Assembly: GCA_013398055.1 (NCBI GenBank)
Contig: VZRS01015169.1
Span: forward strand, 434,001 to 498,000
Origin: Ifrita kowaldi
Taxonomy: Eukaryota; Chordata; Aves; Passeriformes; Cinclosomatidae
Direction: 5' to 3'
DNA: 64,000 bases
This document shows positions 51,341-64,000 of the stretch, piece by piece (within the stretch, counting starts at the first letter, position 1; every line of letters starts with the position of its first letter). Position numbers and translations under genes: made by a program. Under the pieces are notes generated by a model. It saw only the letters and a list, made by a program, of their open reading frames with translations. It made no database searches and was not told the origin of the DNA.

Positions 51341-51446
51341 ACATGTGGCACTTTGTGATATGGTTTAGTGGGCACGGTGGTGCTGAGTCAAAGGTTGGAC
51401 TCGATGACCTTGGAGGTCTTTTCCAACATTAACAATTCTATGGTTC
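51341..51446 (+). mobile_element. CR1 LINE 3' end fragment
   Basis: ATGTGGCACTTTGTGATATG, GTTTAGTGGGCACGGTGGTG, GTTGGACTCGATGACCTTGG and AGGTCTTTTCCAAC are followed by the tail AATTCTATGGTTCCAT. It is the 3' terminus of the CR1 subfamily whose body type is seen at 44610. Only about 100 bases remain. Confidence 0.93.
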
Positions 51447-53988
51447 CATACCATTACGTCCCATAGCTAGTGGAGACAGGCAAGCAAGTTTGCCCGAAGC
51501 AAAAAAGCAAAGTTGAAAGCAAAGAGGGAAGAGGAAGAGGAAAAGAAAGGAAATCCTCATCAAATCCTCATTTATATATTTGTCCTTGATGCAGCAATAC
51601 TGCCAGATGGCTGAAATGTGAGGCCAAGTTGTGCAATGCTGCAAAGGGCTTTGCAATAAGAATTGAGAAAGCAGAAGCTGCTGGTTTCTGTGGTTAAAGC
51701 CAGCTGCCAAACACCCAGGAATGGAAAATGTCCCACAGCAGGGCCGTTCCTGCCTACCCTCAGGCTGCTGACATCCCAGCATACGCTGCAGGTGCTTCTC
51801 CAAGCTTGCAGGAGAGACCTACAGTGAGGAGCCTTCATGGAGCCTCCCTCTCCCCTGGGAGCGGGCTGTGCTCTGGGACACGCCCAGACCCACTCACACC
51901 TCTCATTCCTCTCCCTTCCCTAAAAGTCCCCTTGCCCACACTGCTGCCCCTGGGCTTTTGCAGGGGTCAGAGTTCCCGTACCACCTGCACATTAACCACA
52001 CCAGAGCAGTGGAGGAACATGAAAAATGGGAAAAAGATGGATACAAGTTCTGTGTCACACCACAGTGCTCCTCTGCTTGATATGGGAAGCACTGGGGATG
52101 CACAGCACAGCTTCCAAGCAGGAGCAACACCTCCATCCACCGACCCAGCAATAATGGGCAGCAGCACTGCCTTCACCCCGGCTGTGCAAGGGGATTTACT
52201 GTGTTAGCAGAGCTTGGGGATTGGGGTAACAGGGGTCCCTTCCAGCAGGGCTGGTAGGGCAGGGGAAGGGGCAGGTGGAAAAGCTGCAGTCCTCTCTCTT
52301 GTTTCTCAACTGGAATTTATTTAAGAAACAAACAAATGTTTACTCATGCATTTTCCCTTCTCTGTCCTGCCCTTCATGTTGAGGTTAAAAGGGAGGAAAT
52401 GGGGCAGGAGAAACGTTTCACTTCTCAGTTTGATAGAGAACTTGGGGGCTTCAGAGAATTCCAGGTGACTGTGCAGGAGGCATTTTCAAAAACTGTGGGG
52501 TTTTGTTAGAAAAGTGAAACTATATTTTCCCATTGCCAGGAGTTAGGGTCTTAGAGGATCCCCTGACCCACAGACAAGTGTCCATCTCAAGGCAGGTGTG
52601 GGTGGGTGACAGACACAGCACAGGTGCTCTGCTTGTGCTGCCTTGGCTAGAGAAATACTGGAGATAATCAGATTATAAAAGCAAAGCTTGAAGTTGTCAG
52701 CACTGTCCTTTCCCTCACTGCCTCAGGATGGCTTTTAAAATTCTGGGGAATGTTCATCACTTCCCAATAAGTTCTCTCCCAGAAGGTAGGATCTAAAGCC
52801 ACTCACAGCTGTTCCTGTGCTCCCACACAGCAGGGGAGCAGCTGAGGTTTTTTTCCTTAATTTTTCCCTTTGTAGCACTCAGCTGATCTCCCTCGGGCCA
52901 CAGCAGTGGAAGGAAATTAAGTTGCTCTGGGATGGCAGAGGATGCTACGTGCACGTGTCCCGTGAGAGGAGGCATGAAGGGGCAGGGGGCTCAGTGCCTT
53001 GGATGCCATCATCCAGCCTCATGTGTGCCTTGCCTGGGGCAGGATGGGCCAGCCAGGATGTGGGATTGGGATGAGCATCCCGCTGAGCACCCTCGTGCTC
53101 CACCCCGCTGGGTGGGACAGATTCTGACGGCATTACTTGGGACTTGCAAGGGACATCTGCAGCAGCTCCCAAGGAAAATCAGAGCAGCCCAAAGGCTCAT
53201 CTGAATCAATCTTAATCCCACATTTGTATGTGAGTGTGGGTGCACATTGCCTGTCAGGCTCTGGAGAGAGGGAGAAGCCTGTCGTGTGATTTAGCGAGCA
53301 CTGCATAAGGGTAAATGTGGATGCCACAGACAACTTGAAGAATGCTTCCAGCCTTAATCTCCAGTATTTTCTGGCCTTTAGTGGCACACTAGAGGCCTCA
53401 AGTGACGCAGCAATCCGGAGGTCACCTGTGTCAAACAGCACTGCAGTGAGGTGCTCTGTGGACAGCACATCACAGGATGTAACTCCTTCAGGTTCCTGGC
53501 TTTGCACTCCATGTGTGTAGATACCACTACAGTTCACCACGCAGATCTGCCTGTTTAGATATGTGTTCTGCAGCACCCTTCTGCGTGATATTCAGAGGTA
53601 CCACTTGTACAAGCCCACCAGCCTTCCATACAGCCAACTCCTCCATTCTGAATTAGCATCTGAAGTCTTGGCTGTAAAACTCAAAGCAAAAACTTTGCTT
53701 CCTGCTCCTCAGAGCACTCCATCTCTCTCCTCTCCAATGCAAACCTCCCCTACTGAGGTTCTCTAGCACTCAGGTTCTCTTGTTGGCCCTGGGGACACAC
53801 TGGGTGTCTTTTACATGTTCCTTAATGGGTTTCTCAACTCCCATACCCTGGTTTCAGGTGTGCCCCTTCACCATGGCAGAACTTCCTTCCTTCTGCCACT
53901 ACCCTTCACTCCCAAGGAGCCTGGGGCATCCGTCTGTCCCTGTGCATCCAGCGATGTTCTATTCTTAGAATAATTTAAAAATCCACCT

Positions 53989-54016
53989 AAACAAACAAAC
54001 AGACAGAAAAAAACCA
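53989..54016 (+). repeat. (AAAC)n / A-rich simple repeat
   Basis: AAACAAACAAAC followed by AGACAG and A7CC. It is a short microsatellite-like tract. Confidence 0.6.
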
Positions 54017-55742
54017 ACCCAGAGCAAGAGACATAGACACCAGAACCAACTTTTAAAGGTCTCTGGTTACTTTTGTCTCAGAGCCCAGTGATTCAGGTTC
54101 TGCATCTCGCAAAACTGTCTGGGAGCTAAAAATATGTGACCTCTGCAAGGAGAAATACGTAAATCTGCTTGGCTTCCACAAGTCACCAAACTTTCAGGGT
54201 AATGAATGTTCTGCAGTCTCTGGTTTATTTTCAACTTCACTTCTGCAATCATAAAAGTCTATTAGTGCTGAAAACCTGGAATTGAACTGCCCTTTGGAAA
54301 AACTAAACTCAGATTAATGTATAACTTGGTCTGCTCAAAAGCACGAATTAGTCACGCAACGTTAAATCATTCAGATAAAAGTCTCAGAAAAGCAAGTACC
54401 TTTCTTTCACTGGCTATTAATAAATTAATTAGTGTAATAACTGTATTTCTTGGCTATTAGTCACTCAGATGGGGGTCACTGTATTCTTGTCCCAAAAGAG
54501 AATTGGTTCAAGTCTGTTATAATCTGATGGATAGAAATTTCTCCAGTCTGCTTGTTCTTGTTGTGAGAGTTTGAGCAAACTTAAGCCCCTTAGTAAGTGT
54601 CCCCATTTCCCACAGAGCACACTCCCACTCTGAGCCCTGGCTGCTGACTGGGTGCAGAAGATACACTCAGAACCAGGGGTACCCAAACCTACAGAGCCTG
54701 AAAAAGACCCCTCAGCCTTGCTAATGGGAAATGCAGTGAGATGTCAGCCCTGCAGAAAACCCAATTATTGCCCACATGTTGGAAGGAACAGCCTGTCTAG
54801 TCAGAACTGGCACAGAGAGAGACCTGCCAAATCATGTCCCTGCATGTGGCAGGGGCACCTGGATGTGTCAGGCTGGAAAAGCCCTCCTGAGTCACGAACT
54901 GATCTCCCCCAAACTCCTCTTCAACCCCACAGTATGGGCTGGGCCAGCCGGCAGCAAAACAGCAGCCTCTGTGCTCTTATTTCTGCTGAAGCTTGGTAGA
55001 TCTTGTGGGGAGGGAGTGGTGAGATCTTTATCAGCAAAGTAGCTTTAACAATTCTAACAAATGTTTTGTCTAGCAGAACAGTTCTATGGGACCAGCACTG
55101 AAAGCCAGGAGGGACCCTCAGAGGAGCAAACCAGGTTGGGGTGAAGCTCTTTGCTCTGGCAGTGCCAGCGCTGGGGCCCTCTCACAGTTCCCCATCCCTG
55201 GTCACTCTGTAAATGCACCAATCTTCATGCCAGCACCAGGACAGCAGTGTGGGGAAGGAAGAGGGAGAGGATGGGCTGCCTTTTTGGTTGGTGTTTAACC
55301 ATAAATTTGATCTTGAATTTATGCTGTGGGAGCCTTGAAGGATGGTTTCTCAGCCTCAACTACTCTGCCTGTTCCTTTGCCTTATAGTCCTGTCCCTACA
55401 GCTCCTGCTGGCTCACGATTAGGTCTGCCACATTTTTAGCTGGGATTTGCTACGAGGAAATTACAATTATGGTTTGGGAACCACCTGATGACACATGTAC
55501 AGTGCGAGGAGGATGGGCAGCTACAGCAGCAGTGGCTTGGACTCCCTGGACACCCAGCACCCAGATCAGAGGGGCTGCACTCCTCTGCTGGCATTAGACA
55601 GGAAAATAAGGCAAAGAGCCTTGAAAAACCCTTTCATCTAAACATCACTAGTGTTGGTAAAAATACGATCTAAAAATGTTCTGCTTTCATAAGATGAAAA
55701 CAAGATGCACAGCCCTGGGGTGCCTTAGTGCAGGGGTTTGTC

Positions 55743-55765
55743 ACGTCCCCCCTAAATGGGGACGT
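55743..55765. repeat. Perfect 8-bp inverted repeat
   Basis: ACGTCCCC (55743-55750) and GGGGACGT (55758-55765) flank a 7-base spacer. It could be a dimeric protein-binding site or chance. The centre, CCTAAATGGG, resembles a CArG box with one mismatch. Confidence 0.3.
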
Positions 55766-57600
55766 TCCTCCTCAGTGATTTATCCCCAGCTCTCCTCCAG
55801 CCCCCCTCTGTGCAGGTGGCATGTGGAGGGGCTGAGCTGTACGGCAGCCACAGAGCGGGAGGCTGAGTACAGCCTGCAGCACAGTGTGAAACATGCAGAA
55901 ATGCAGACCACAGAAACGATATCTGGGGAAAGACATGTTTTGCTGGGGTGTATTAAAATCCATGTAATGTGTGCATTGGGGGAGAACACAGCTGCAGTGG
56001 GAACTGAGTTGTTAATATTGCACGAGTCATTAAATGCATGTTACACAGGGTAGTAGCAATGTGGAGAGGGTTACTCCCTCCTTTGTTGCCCCAGGAAATT
56101 CATCTTTTCACCCACGTGCAGGAATGAGAAGAAAATGTTTGGGGACTCCCTGTGTCCCTTCCAGCAAATGCATCACTACCTGTCCGTGGGAGAGACCTCC
56201 ACCATCTCTCATGTGGGCTATCATGTGCATTTACAACTTCATAGCAGCATGACTACAGAGGGCTGGGATCTCCTAGACCATCTCCTGACCACAACAAGCC
56301 TTGGCAGGGCAGAGCTGGTGATGTGCTCCCACAAGTGGGCACTGGCCAGGCTGCTGGGCTCGGGTCCCATCACACTCAACCCACATTCTATGGTGGCAGC
56401 CAGAACCAGCCTTCCTCTTGACTTTGGTCAAGAGATTTTCTGGTCTCTGCTTATAAAACCCTCTGAGGGAAGCAGGACCTCACTGTCCTGGACCAGGACC
56501 AGCACTGGCATAGCCCTTCAGTCTCTACACCCATAGTTCACAATCGATTTAAGCCAATCTGAGACCATACTGTCACCCAAAGATGTGGTCCTGCCTGCTC
56601 CCCGCCCTGGTTGCATGTTTCTGCTTGCTCCCTTGTGTCAGCACAACTTGTGGTGCAGCTACCAGCAAGCTGGATCCATTTGGTGGCTCACTTTTCAGCC
56701 AGATTAGCAGGTTGACCTGCCTCACCATGTGGTTCCACAGCTGCTAGCCTGGCACAGTGGTGGTGGCAGGAATGCACAGCCAGGTTGGGTGGGATGGGAC
56801 GGGCAAGCAGGACTGTCCCTTTTGTCATCCAGGCAGAGCTGGATTGGCTTGAAATGCTTGTGAAAACCTGCTTTTAATTTTCCCTTTGGTAAATACGAAT
56901 AATTCTCTTTTAATGGGGAAGTTGTGCAGCTCCATTGTGCTTCAGAATCACTCTAACCACAGCATCTTTCTGCAGATCATAACTGAGTTAAGTGTGTTGA
57001 GCAAATAATATTTCAGCTGCTAACAGTTGAGTCAACAGCAGGGTGATCACGATTTAATCTTCTGTTTCACAGGGGGAGACTGCACTGCTATTTTACAAAG
57101 CCTTTTTCATCACAATAGGATTCCCTAAATCAAAGGCTCACAGGTGTGATTTTTGGCTGGGAACAAATAGTTGCATTCCTATCAAACGCATTCTGCTTTC
57201 CAAGCACAAATAACTTTCAAATCCTTGGTCCAGGAGAATTGCTTTCCAGAAGAGGAAGGTGTTGCCGTCCCATGAGTTCAAAGACCCATCAGGAATGTGG
57301 TGGTTAGGATGCTGCAAACAAGGAATCTTTCATTACTGAGGAGCAATTCCTAGAAGTTAAAGCCTACAGGAGGCTCGAACTAGCAGAATTTAGAGAAAGA
57401 AGTAAATTCAGTCATCAGCAGTAAGTAGAAGGCAACGTCTCCTTTTCTTTTTCTGCAGAAGCTGAATAAAAACCCCATGCTCCTTAGCTCTAAGCAATGC
57501 CCTTTCAAAACTGATGGAGTAAAACAGACGTCTCTTTCAAAGGCAAGCTGAAAAGCTGCTGAATTTTCTTGTTGGTCTTTGTGGGAATATTGCTATATAA

Positions 57601-57668
57601 TAGTCAACGGCTGTGCTCTTTGGGAGGTTGGATTAGATGTGCATAAAGATTCCTTCTGCCTTTTCAGG
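57601..57668 (+). mobile_element. Old CR1 LINE 3' terminus
   Basis: GGGAGGTTGGATTAGATGTG, CATAAAGATTCCTTCTGCC and a degraded CTATTCATTTTG tail parallel the CR1 end ('gaggttggattagatgatctttaaggtcccttccaaccc ... attctatg'). Divergence is high, so it is an old insertion. Confidence 0.6.
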
Positions 57669-59040
57669 CTATTCATTTTGTCATATGGATTTCTTTCAGA
57701 GTGCCTTCTTTTTATTATATCAACATTCTGAAGACAGGCAGTGATTTCTTATTCTCTAGAGGACTTTGCATGGCCACATCAGCAGAAATGAGCAATTTTA
57801 TCCTGCAGGGATGTGGGAGTACCATACATGAGAGGTTCCCAATATGCAGGATGTAAAGGAAAGCAACTCCTTTCCCAGGAATGTGAAGTGGTCAAACCTT
57901 TAACTGTCAGCTATGGTCTGATTTCAAATATGTCATGAGAGATCATAGGAATTTGATGCAAATTCATTTATTGGGTGTTTTAGCATTGACAGACCTCCTT
58001 GCAGAATTTATGCAAGCAGTGGATTGAGGCCAACAGGTCATTTGAGCCTGCAGGCTGCTTGCCAGGGTATATCCTGGCTTAAGGCAGGAAGGTGGAAATA
58101 AAAGGATGGAGCAGTCCTCCTGTGCGGGTGGGATTTGTCCGTAGGCAATATTGCTCTGTGGGGAAGCCATTCACCCCAACTCTTTCAGGACAGCCTCTCA
58201 TCCCTTCAGTCATGCTTGGGAGAGCTGTAGGAGAGACAAGGTTATGGAGCAGGGAGCTCAGCAGAGCACAGAGCCTGTATCTCACCAGGCACTGCTGATC
58301 ACAGTGAACCTCAGTGTTTGCACAGGGTGAAGCAGAGCCCTGTTCCAACACCAGCTCCAGCTGTGGGGTTACTGCGGTGAGACTGCTCCCTGCCCCACCA
58401 AAACCCGCTCCAAACCTCCTGAGGCCCAGCTGTGGCAAGAAATTGGGGAGCAGAGAGGACGAACGAAGAGGGCAGGAGTGAAGATGGAGCAAGGTTAATC
58501 CATGTGTCAACCTACAGGTCAAAGTTGGGAGGAGAAAGGAGTCCTCTGCCTGCAGCAGAGGGCTCTGGAGGGCAGGAAGCTCTGCTGGAGAGGAGAGCAG
58601 GTGAGGAGTCACTACACAAATCTGAAGCATGTGCTGTTTGCATATGCTGCCCTGCAAAATCTGAGTTAAAAACGGAGATGCTCCAAAACCATAAGAAAGT
58701 ATCTCCTTGTAATACACGTGCAATCCAGATGTAACACCCAGAAAGAACAGCCACCCTCATCTTCAGCAGTACCTGGAAAACTTGGGGTACTGAAGTTGAA
58801 GACTCTTCTCTGTAGAAGAAGTTTTTGCAAATATAAGGCAGGATATTTTGTTGGTAAGAGTCTCCCTGAAGCAGGGAGGAGAGTCGGTTTAGGAGGTGCT
58901 CCATAAGTTGGAAACAAGCCACCATGCTCTGTACTACGTGTTTTTTCTTAGAGAGCAGAAGGTACTGAAGAGAAACCACCGGCAGAGCCATAGCAATTCA
59001 GGGGTGCAGCTTCCAGAGCTGCTGTAAAGTGCCTCGATCT

Positions 59041-59077
59041 GGTGGGAAGGGGGACAAAAGAGGGGAAAGGGAAAGGG
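59041..59077 (+). other. G-run cluster, possible G-quadruplex
   Basis: Runs GGG, GGGGG, GGGG, GGG and GGG occur within 37 bases. Loops are 2, 8, 3 and 3 bases, so one loop slightly exceeds the usual limit of 7. This is a borderline motif. Confidence 0.35.
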
Positions 59078-60150
59078 AAATGAGCTGCCAGGAGGGGGAA
59101 GCCACCAGGATTTGCTTGTCTCAGCAAGGCAGGGTTTAACGTCTTCTGCAGACAAGGAAGCAGCCTTCCACTGCTGCCCTTTCCAAGCCCAGCTCACTGC
59201 AGATAGCAGGGTAATAAATCTGTCAGTCCCTCAGCAGACAGACACCTCCCCTCTGCATTCCTGTGCGGAACTGCAAAGGATTATTTGCTGAATATCTCCC
59301 TTTGAAACCAAAGCTAAACTTCCAGAGCTCCTAATCTGACCCTGGCAGTGTATCAGCCACACAAATCTCCTGATAATAATAGGTAGGGTGTGTTATAATT
59401 TGCAGTAAGGAAAGCTCTGCATCAGATCACTGCATCCCAGTTACCTGGGACATTTCTTCCCAGACTTCTCCACCCTTGTTTTCAAGCCAGTCAATAGACA
59501 AAGACAAAAAAGAGGTTAAAAAAACTAAAGTGGAGTAGCTGGCTTCTAATTTCTTGCTGAAAAAAGTTTCCTTGCCATATTAGGTTGCCCATGTCCTCTG
59601 AAAGACCCGGAACATTAATCACACATGTTCACCACACTCCCCTAGGGTAAGAAGAAAGATGATGGGATGCCAAACTCTTGCATCAGTTCAGTAACTCTGC
59701 TAAGCTGCTCCTTATTATTTCACTTACAAACCTAATCTGCAATGTAACTGGTTTGGGTTCTTGCCCCCAGCTCCACCTGCACAGAGCAGGCTGGCAGGAG
59801 GAGTGAAGCACAGCGTTGGAAGATAAATACCCATTATCTTATTACCCTTTGCCATCATCAGAGATCCATTATGACTGAGGTCCAAAATACGTTAAAAGCC
59901 TTTGAACTGATCATTTACAGAAAATCAGCAGCATCACTGTAGTTGGGTGTTTCTAGAGGTTGGCTGGTGTCAGGCTTGTGATGCGTTTAATGATACAACC
60001 AGGAAAGACAGAAGAGCAGAGCCAAAATACCCACACTGTTACCAAACATCAATACTTTAAGAAGCCATATTATGAAACTAGAGCTTTCTGACACACAGTC
60101 GTGAATATTAATAAACTTAGTAGAGCTGATCCAAGTTTTCCATCTTGGCT

Positions 60151-60184
60151 TTTTGTTTTGTTTTGTTTGCCAAACAACAACAAT
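60151..60184 (+). repeat. (TTTTG)n then (CAA)n
   Basis: Four TTTTG-type units are followed by CAAACAACAACAA. The two halves are partly complementary, so a small hairpin is possible. Confidence 0.6.
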
Positions 60185-61793
60185 AAAAATTTCTTTAGCA
60201 GAAAGAGACATCATTTCAGGCATGAAATGGTATGATTGTGTTTTGGGACAAAGAATAAAAGATTGAAATTACGAAATACATAGTCAGGTCTCTGTGCCGC
60301 TCTTGTTCAAACCACACTGACCTTGGGAGGAACAGGAGAGGAAGCAGGATCAGGACACGTTTCAGTCATCTCCCAAAACTTGCCTCACTTCCAGTTTTTC
60401 AGCATTAAGAGTTTCTCTTTCCCTCCCACCTCTGCCTCCTGCTGGCCATGCTCTCGGGCTGTGATTTCTTGAGCGACAAGCTGGGTTGGGTGGGGTCTCA
60501 CACCCCTCTGCATTTACTTCTCAGCCTGTCCAGAAGTCCACCACCCCGGTGGTTGTGCTTGAACCAACTGCACTGGGTCTAAAGCCATGAGCAAAACCAG
60601 CTCACAGAGCCCGTCAGCCCAAAAATCTACGTTATTTGTTTGTTTTGGAGGGGGTGGGAAGGAAGTGGGAGAGCAGCATCCTTCAGATCCCACATCTAGC
60701 ATTTCTTGTTATATGTTACACAGGCATTTCAAAAGCCAGGTTAAGCTCTACAACAGCAAATGCACTTTAGGGAAAAACATTGAGAAATAGAAGATGAAAG
60801 GCAGGCTCAGAGGAAAGGAAGGCAAGAAGTGTGGAAAAGCACTGAGGGGCCAGGCTCACATACTGAGAGCTATCAGAGCAGGGAGGAAAATCACAGTGAC
60901 ACTGTATTTTAGGAAAGAAACTCGTCATGAAAAACCCATCAGATTAGAATAGACTTCTTTCCTCCAATGCCTTGGTGCATCTTGAAGAGCAGCATGGTTT
61001 CTTTAAATAACCTATGTGTTCTACATGGTCCTGCAGGTTGGGGATAGTATTCTGGGTATGCAAAAACACTCTGGGCTCCAGTAGTCCCACCCCCGTGCTG
61101 GAGAATGGGTGTTTATGCCCCAAGGTACAGCCAGTGACCACTTTCCTGCATCTCCCTCCAGCACGGGGAGATGGGGGGAGCCCACCGGGAACCCCTCAGC
61201 ATTTCACCGTGTAAAAGGGAGGAGTGGCAGCACATCTCTTGTTTACGAGCCCATATGGTGATGAGACATCACCTCGGCATGTCAGTGTCAACTGCGACAT
61301 GATCATAACTTTGTCTGGCACCCAAAGTCTCCTGGAGACAGCACACTGGGCTCCAGATGCTTCTTTATGTCTGAATATTAGCATTCCTCCCTCTTGGGTT
61401 TTAAACCTAACTAGGCTTTGCAATTAGCTTCACAAGAGCTGCCCCTTCTCCCCGTCCTTGCAACAAATGCTGAGCCTCTGACATGAAACGGTTCAGCGTT
61501 TGCACATTGGAGGGCAATATAACAACCAACTCACTCATTTATCTGCCTGTTCTTCAGAGCAGGGCAAAACGTGAGCACATGCCCTGCCAAGCCTGAGAGG
61601 GTAATCCCAGCATATTCCACTCGGGGTGGTGTTTATTTTATTGCTTCAGATGGCAATCAGGGCTGCTAATGAACTGACACACGGGAGAGGAGAGGGGGAG
61701 AGCTGCTGCCTGGGGGCCAGAGGAACGCCCCCTCCACTTCCCACATCCCTGCTCTCCCTTCCTCCACACCTCTGCCGCCGCAGTGCCACTGAT

Positions 61794-61833
61794 TTCCCAG
61801 TCTCCCATCTCAGTTCCCAGTCTCCCATCTCAG
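61794..61833 (+). repeat. 20-bp tandem duplication
   Basis: Two perfect head-to-tail copies of TTCCCAGTCTCCCATCTCAG. It appears to be a recent duplication. Confidence 0.9.
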
Positions 61834-64000
61834 TCCCCTACAGACAGTACCAGTTTCTTGTTATTTTTTATTGACAAATGACACCATTAACGAAGCAGAT
61901 TTTAGCGAGATGTTACGCCTGTTCTCTGCATGTGCAATTCTGCTGATTTTGCTGGAAAATCAAGCTCCTTCCTGTTGCTGGTAACATTTGTTCTTTGGCT
62001 GAGAAATGATGGCTGAAGGGAATGAAAACAATAGGATTCAATGAGCATTTGCTTCCAGGGGGTTTCTTGCCAATGCAATTCCACAAGAAAAACTAACAAT
62101 AATGAAAAATGACGTAAGTGTTAATATTATCTCTGAGAAGAAGTTAAATTGCACAAGCCTGGGGAGCTAAAAGAATGGTTTAATTAAAATCTGCTTGTGT
62201 CTGCTTTCTTCCCTACGTGTATGAGCAAAGCCCACTGGGAAAATCCTACAAGAAAGACAAAACCCTCTGAAAACTGGAGAATTCCCCAAAAACTTATAAC
62301 CAGAAAATAAGGACAAGGAGTTGCTTAAGGCCACTGGCTTCAGTCAGAGCCCAAATAAGTGGTTCCAGTCCCTGCTCTCCCTAGAGCTGTGCTGGGGCAG
62401 GAGCAGCAGGCACCCATGGGCTGTAACTGTGACTTTCAGAGATAATGTTGTTGGCACAAAAATTCTCTTCTTCACCCTATACATTTGCCTGTATCTATCA
62501 TCTCAGAGCCATTTTTGGACCTTAAATACTTTTCTTTTTCACCACTCTAAATTGCACGTGAACAGATTCCATCCTACTAGGGAGATTTTTCTGCCAGTGG
62601 ATGGTGACCCAGAAAAAATAATTTTCCTTTACAGCTTTGGTTTATCGTTTGAGTTTCCTAAGAGCTGGTTCTGCCACTCTTTCCTTTCAGAAATTGTGCA
62701 TGATTTCAGACCAGAGGATCTCAAGGTCTGGGACTTGATTTCACATACTTTTCTGTTAAACAAAGTTATACCAGATGAGGAACTGCTGAATTCTTGTGCA
62801 ATAACAACAAACTTGTCTTGAAATTATGAGGTTGCAGTATTTGAAATGATTGATATGATTATATTTGGCTGAAACATGAAAAATCTATTCTAGTGCGGTT
62901 TTCTTAATTTTTCATTTACAAATGTCAGTTTTTAAAAGCTGCAAAGTGTGGAGGTTTGTGCATAATGGGAATTGTCTGGTAGCAGCATAATGAATATTAG
63001 ATGCTTCTGTCAGAGGATCACATATGATTGAATAATAGCAGACAAATTGGAAGAAAAATTTCCAGCGAGGGGAAAAAAACACAACATGAAGGACTGAAGC
63101 TCACCCAAGATTTGAAGCTGAGTAGAGGGAAGCAGAACCGAAACTGATTTTTGCTTGAGACATATTCGCTTTTAATGTCTAGAAGGTCACACACCCACTC
63201 AGCATTGAGACAGCGAGTACCGAGAAGGCTTGGGATACTAAAGGAGTGATCTGTCAAGGATGGCAGGTCTGCAGAGGAAGGTGGCAGCAGACAGAAGAGC
63301 TTTTGGACAGGTTTGTGGAATCAGAGGAAGAATTTAGCTTAATATTAGGAAAGGACCTTCCCATGGAGACATCCGAAGACGCTGAACAGACGTTACTGTT
63401 GTCCTCACAGGGAATAGGGCAAATTTTTGTTCACACAAGTAAATTTAAGTCTGGAAAACGCCCCACTCTAGTGGGAGATGGGCCTCATTCAATGCAGGTG
63501 TCAATGCCTGGGTCACTTGAGCACTCTTCCTAGTGAAGGCACCACTCAGTCACTAAGAATTTGTGCCAGTCATCTGAAATCTCATTGAGCTGCAACCTGG
63601 ACAGCAAAGTCACAGTGCACTTAATTACTTTTTCTTTTTCCCCTGGAAGGTTCTAGATCATGCAGCTGGGCTGTGGAAGATTAAGATCTACCACTGACAC
63701 AAGGTCCTGCACTATCACTGCTTTTCACTGCCCAGTTTTGATTAGCTGATGTTGGTTCCTCTAGATGCCAAGTGAAGGGCTCATGTTCCTCAGCAGCAAG
63801 AAGTATCTGTTAAAATTACACTTTAGGCACCTAAAAATTAATCAAATCTTTTGGAATCCAGCCACTGTTTTCCATAATAAGCCGAAAGACAGACACAAAT
63901 TCTGTTATCACACAGGCCAGTTAGATCTTTTTACTGATCTCCACTATTTAGATCTGAAATTGCAGAGCAAGGAACACACGGTTTGTGGCACATGGGACTA

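Larger units (their letters stand above)
51447..57600. other. Unique non-coding DNA
   Basis: No exon is recognised. The stretch has somewhat higher GC than the left third but no CpG island. It contains an (AAAC)n tract near 53990 and a small perfect inverted repeat (ACGTCCCC / GGGGACGT) at 55743-55765. Open frames of up to about 160 codons show no known domain. Confidence 0.45.
57669..64000. other. Unique non-coding DNA
   Basis: No exon is recognised. The minus frames of 214 and 159 codons around 58079-58991 overlap each other in different frames and have no motif. The plus frames at 62321-62821 and 63246-63533 also match nothing I know. Positions 61875-62115 and 62830-63060 have the look of conserved non-coding DNA. 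A G-run cluster lies at 59041-59077 and a 20-base duplication at 61794. Confidence 0.45.

Noticed and set aside
58079..58991. Minus-strand frames of 214 and 159 codons
   Set aside because: They overlap in different frames, show no domain or splice logic, and have compositions typical of chance frames. Both cannot be real.
62321..62821. 166-codon plus-strand frame
   Set aside because: No motif or family resemblance, with aromatic-rich runs consistent with T-rich DNA. No flanking splice signals stood out.
1..64000. Prokaryote-style systems: operons, CRISPR, toxin-antitoxin, phage or integron features
   Set aside because: The sequence is vertebrate in character, with CR1, LTR and MIR traces and one CpG island. 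No spaced direct repeats, ribosome-binding-site-led gene runs or such gene families are present.

Overview
This window looks like nuclear DNA from a bird. It holds several degraded CR1 LINE fragments with the typical avian 3' tail of tandem ATTCTATG-like octamers. It also has a short piece of an LTR of a type common in songbird and other neoavian genomes, and several very old MIR-like SINE remnants. There is one CpG island and otherwise AT-leaning, CpG-poor unique sequence. I see no bacterial, plasmid or phage features, no CRISPR array, no recognisable tRNA or rRNA, and no long protein-coding gene. The reading frames longer than 60 codons look like chance frames or pieces of CR1. The species cannot be fixed from this evidence; a passerine is a reasonable guess.

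Layout. Positions 1-12259 are AT-leaning unique DNA with A- and A/C-rich low-complexity tracts and one MIR-like relic; this may be intron 1 of a minus-strand gene. Positions 12260-13075 are a clear CpG island, with one unresolved base at 12775. On the minus strand it carries an ATG at 12967-12965 followed by two good splice donors, one after 12943 and one after 12687. The simplest reading is the promoter and first exon of a minus-strand gene whose remaining exons lie beyond the left edge. I cannot name the gene. Positions 13076-64000 would then be upstream intergenic DNA or another gene's introns. CR1 fragments lie at about 24757, 29268 (the best preserved), 35436 (reversed), 37952, 41744, 44610, 46517, 51341 and 57601. 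The LTR fragment is at 18263.

Between these repeats lie long unique stretches, some of which look like conserved non-coding elements. This is judged by eye only, because no alignment was possible. Short ordered structures include a 29-bp minisatellite (40698-40793), a perfect 10+2+10 palindrome made of two CACCTG E-boxes (28209-28230), an inverted pair of CACGTG E-boxes beside a forkhead-like site (18174-18204), and CTCF-like motifs at 7506 and 12422. I found no convincing new gene system; the best leads are the promoter/first-exon block and these regulatory-looking structures.
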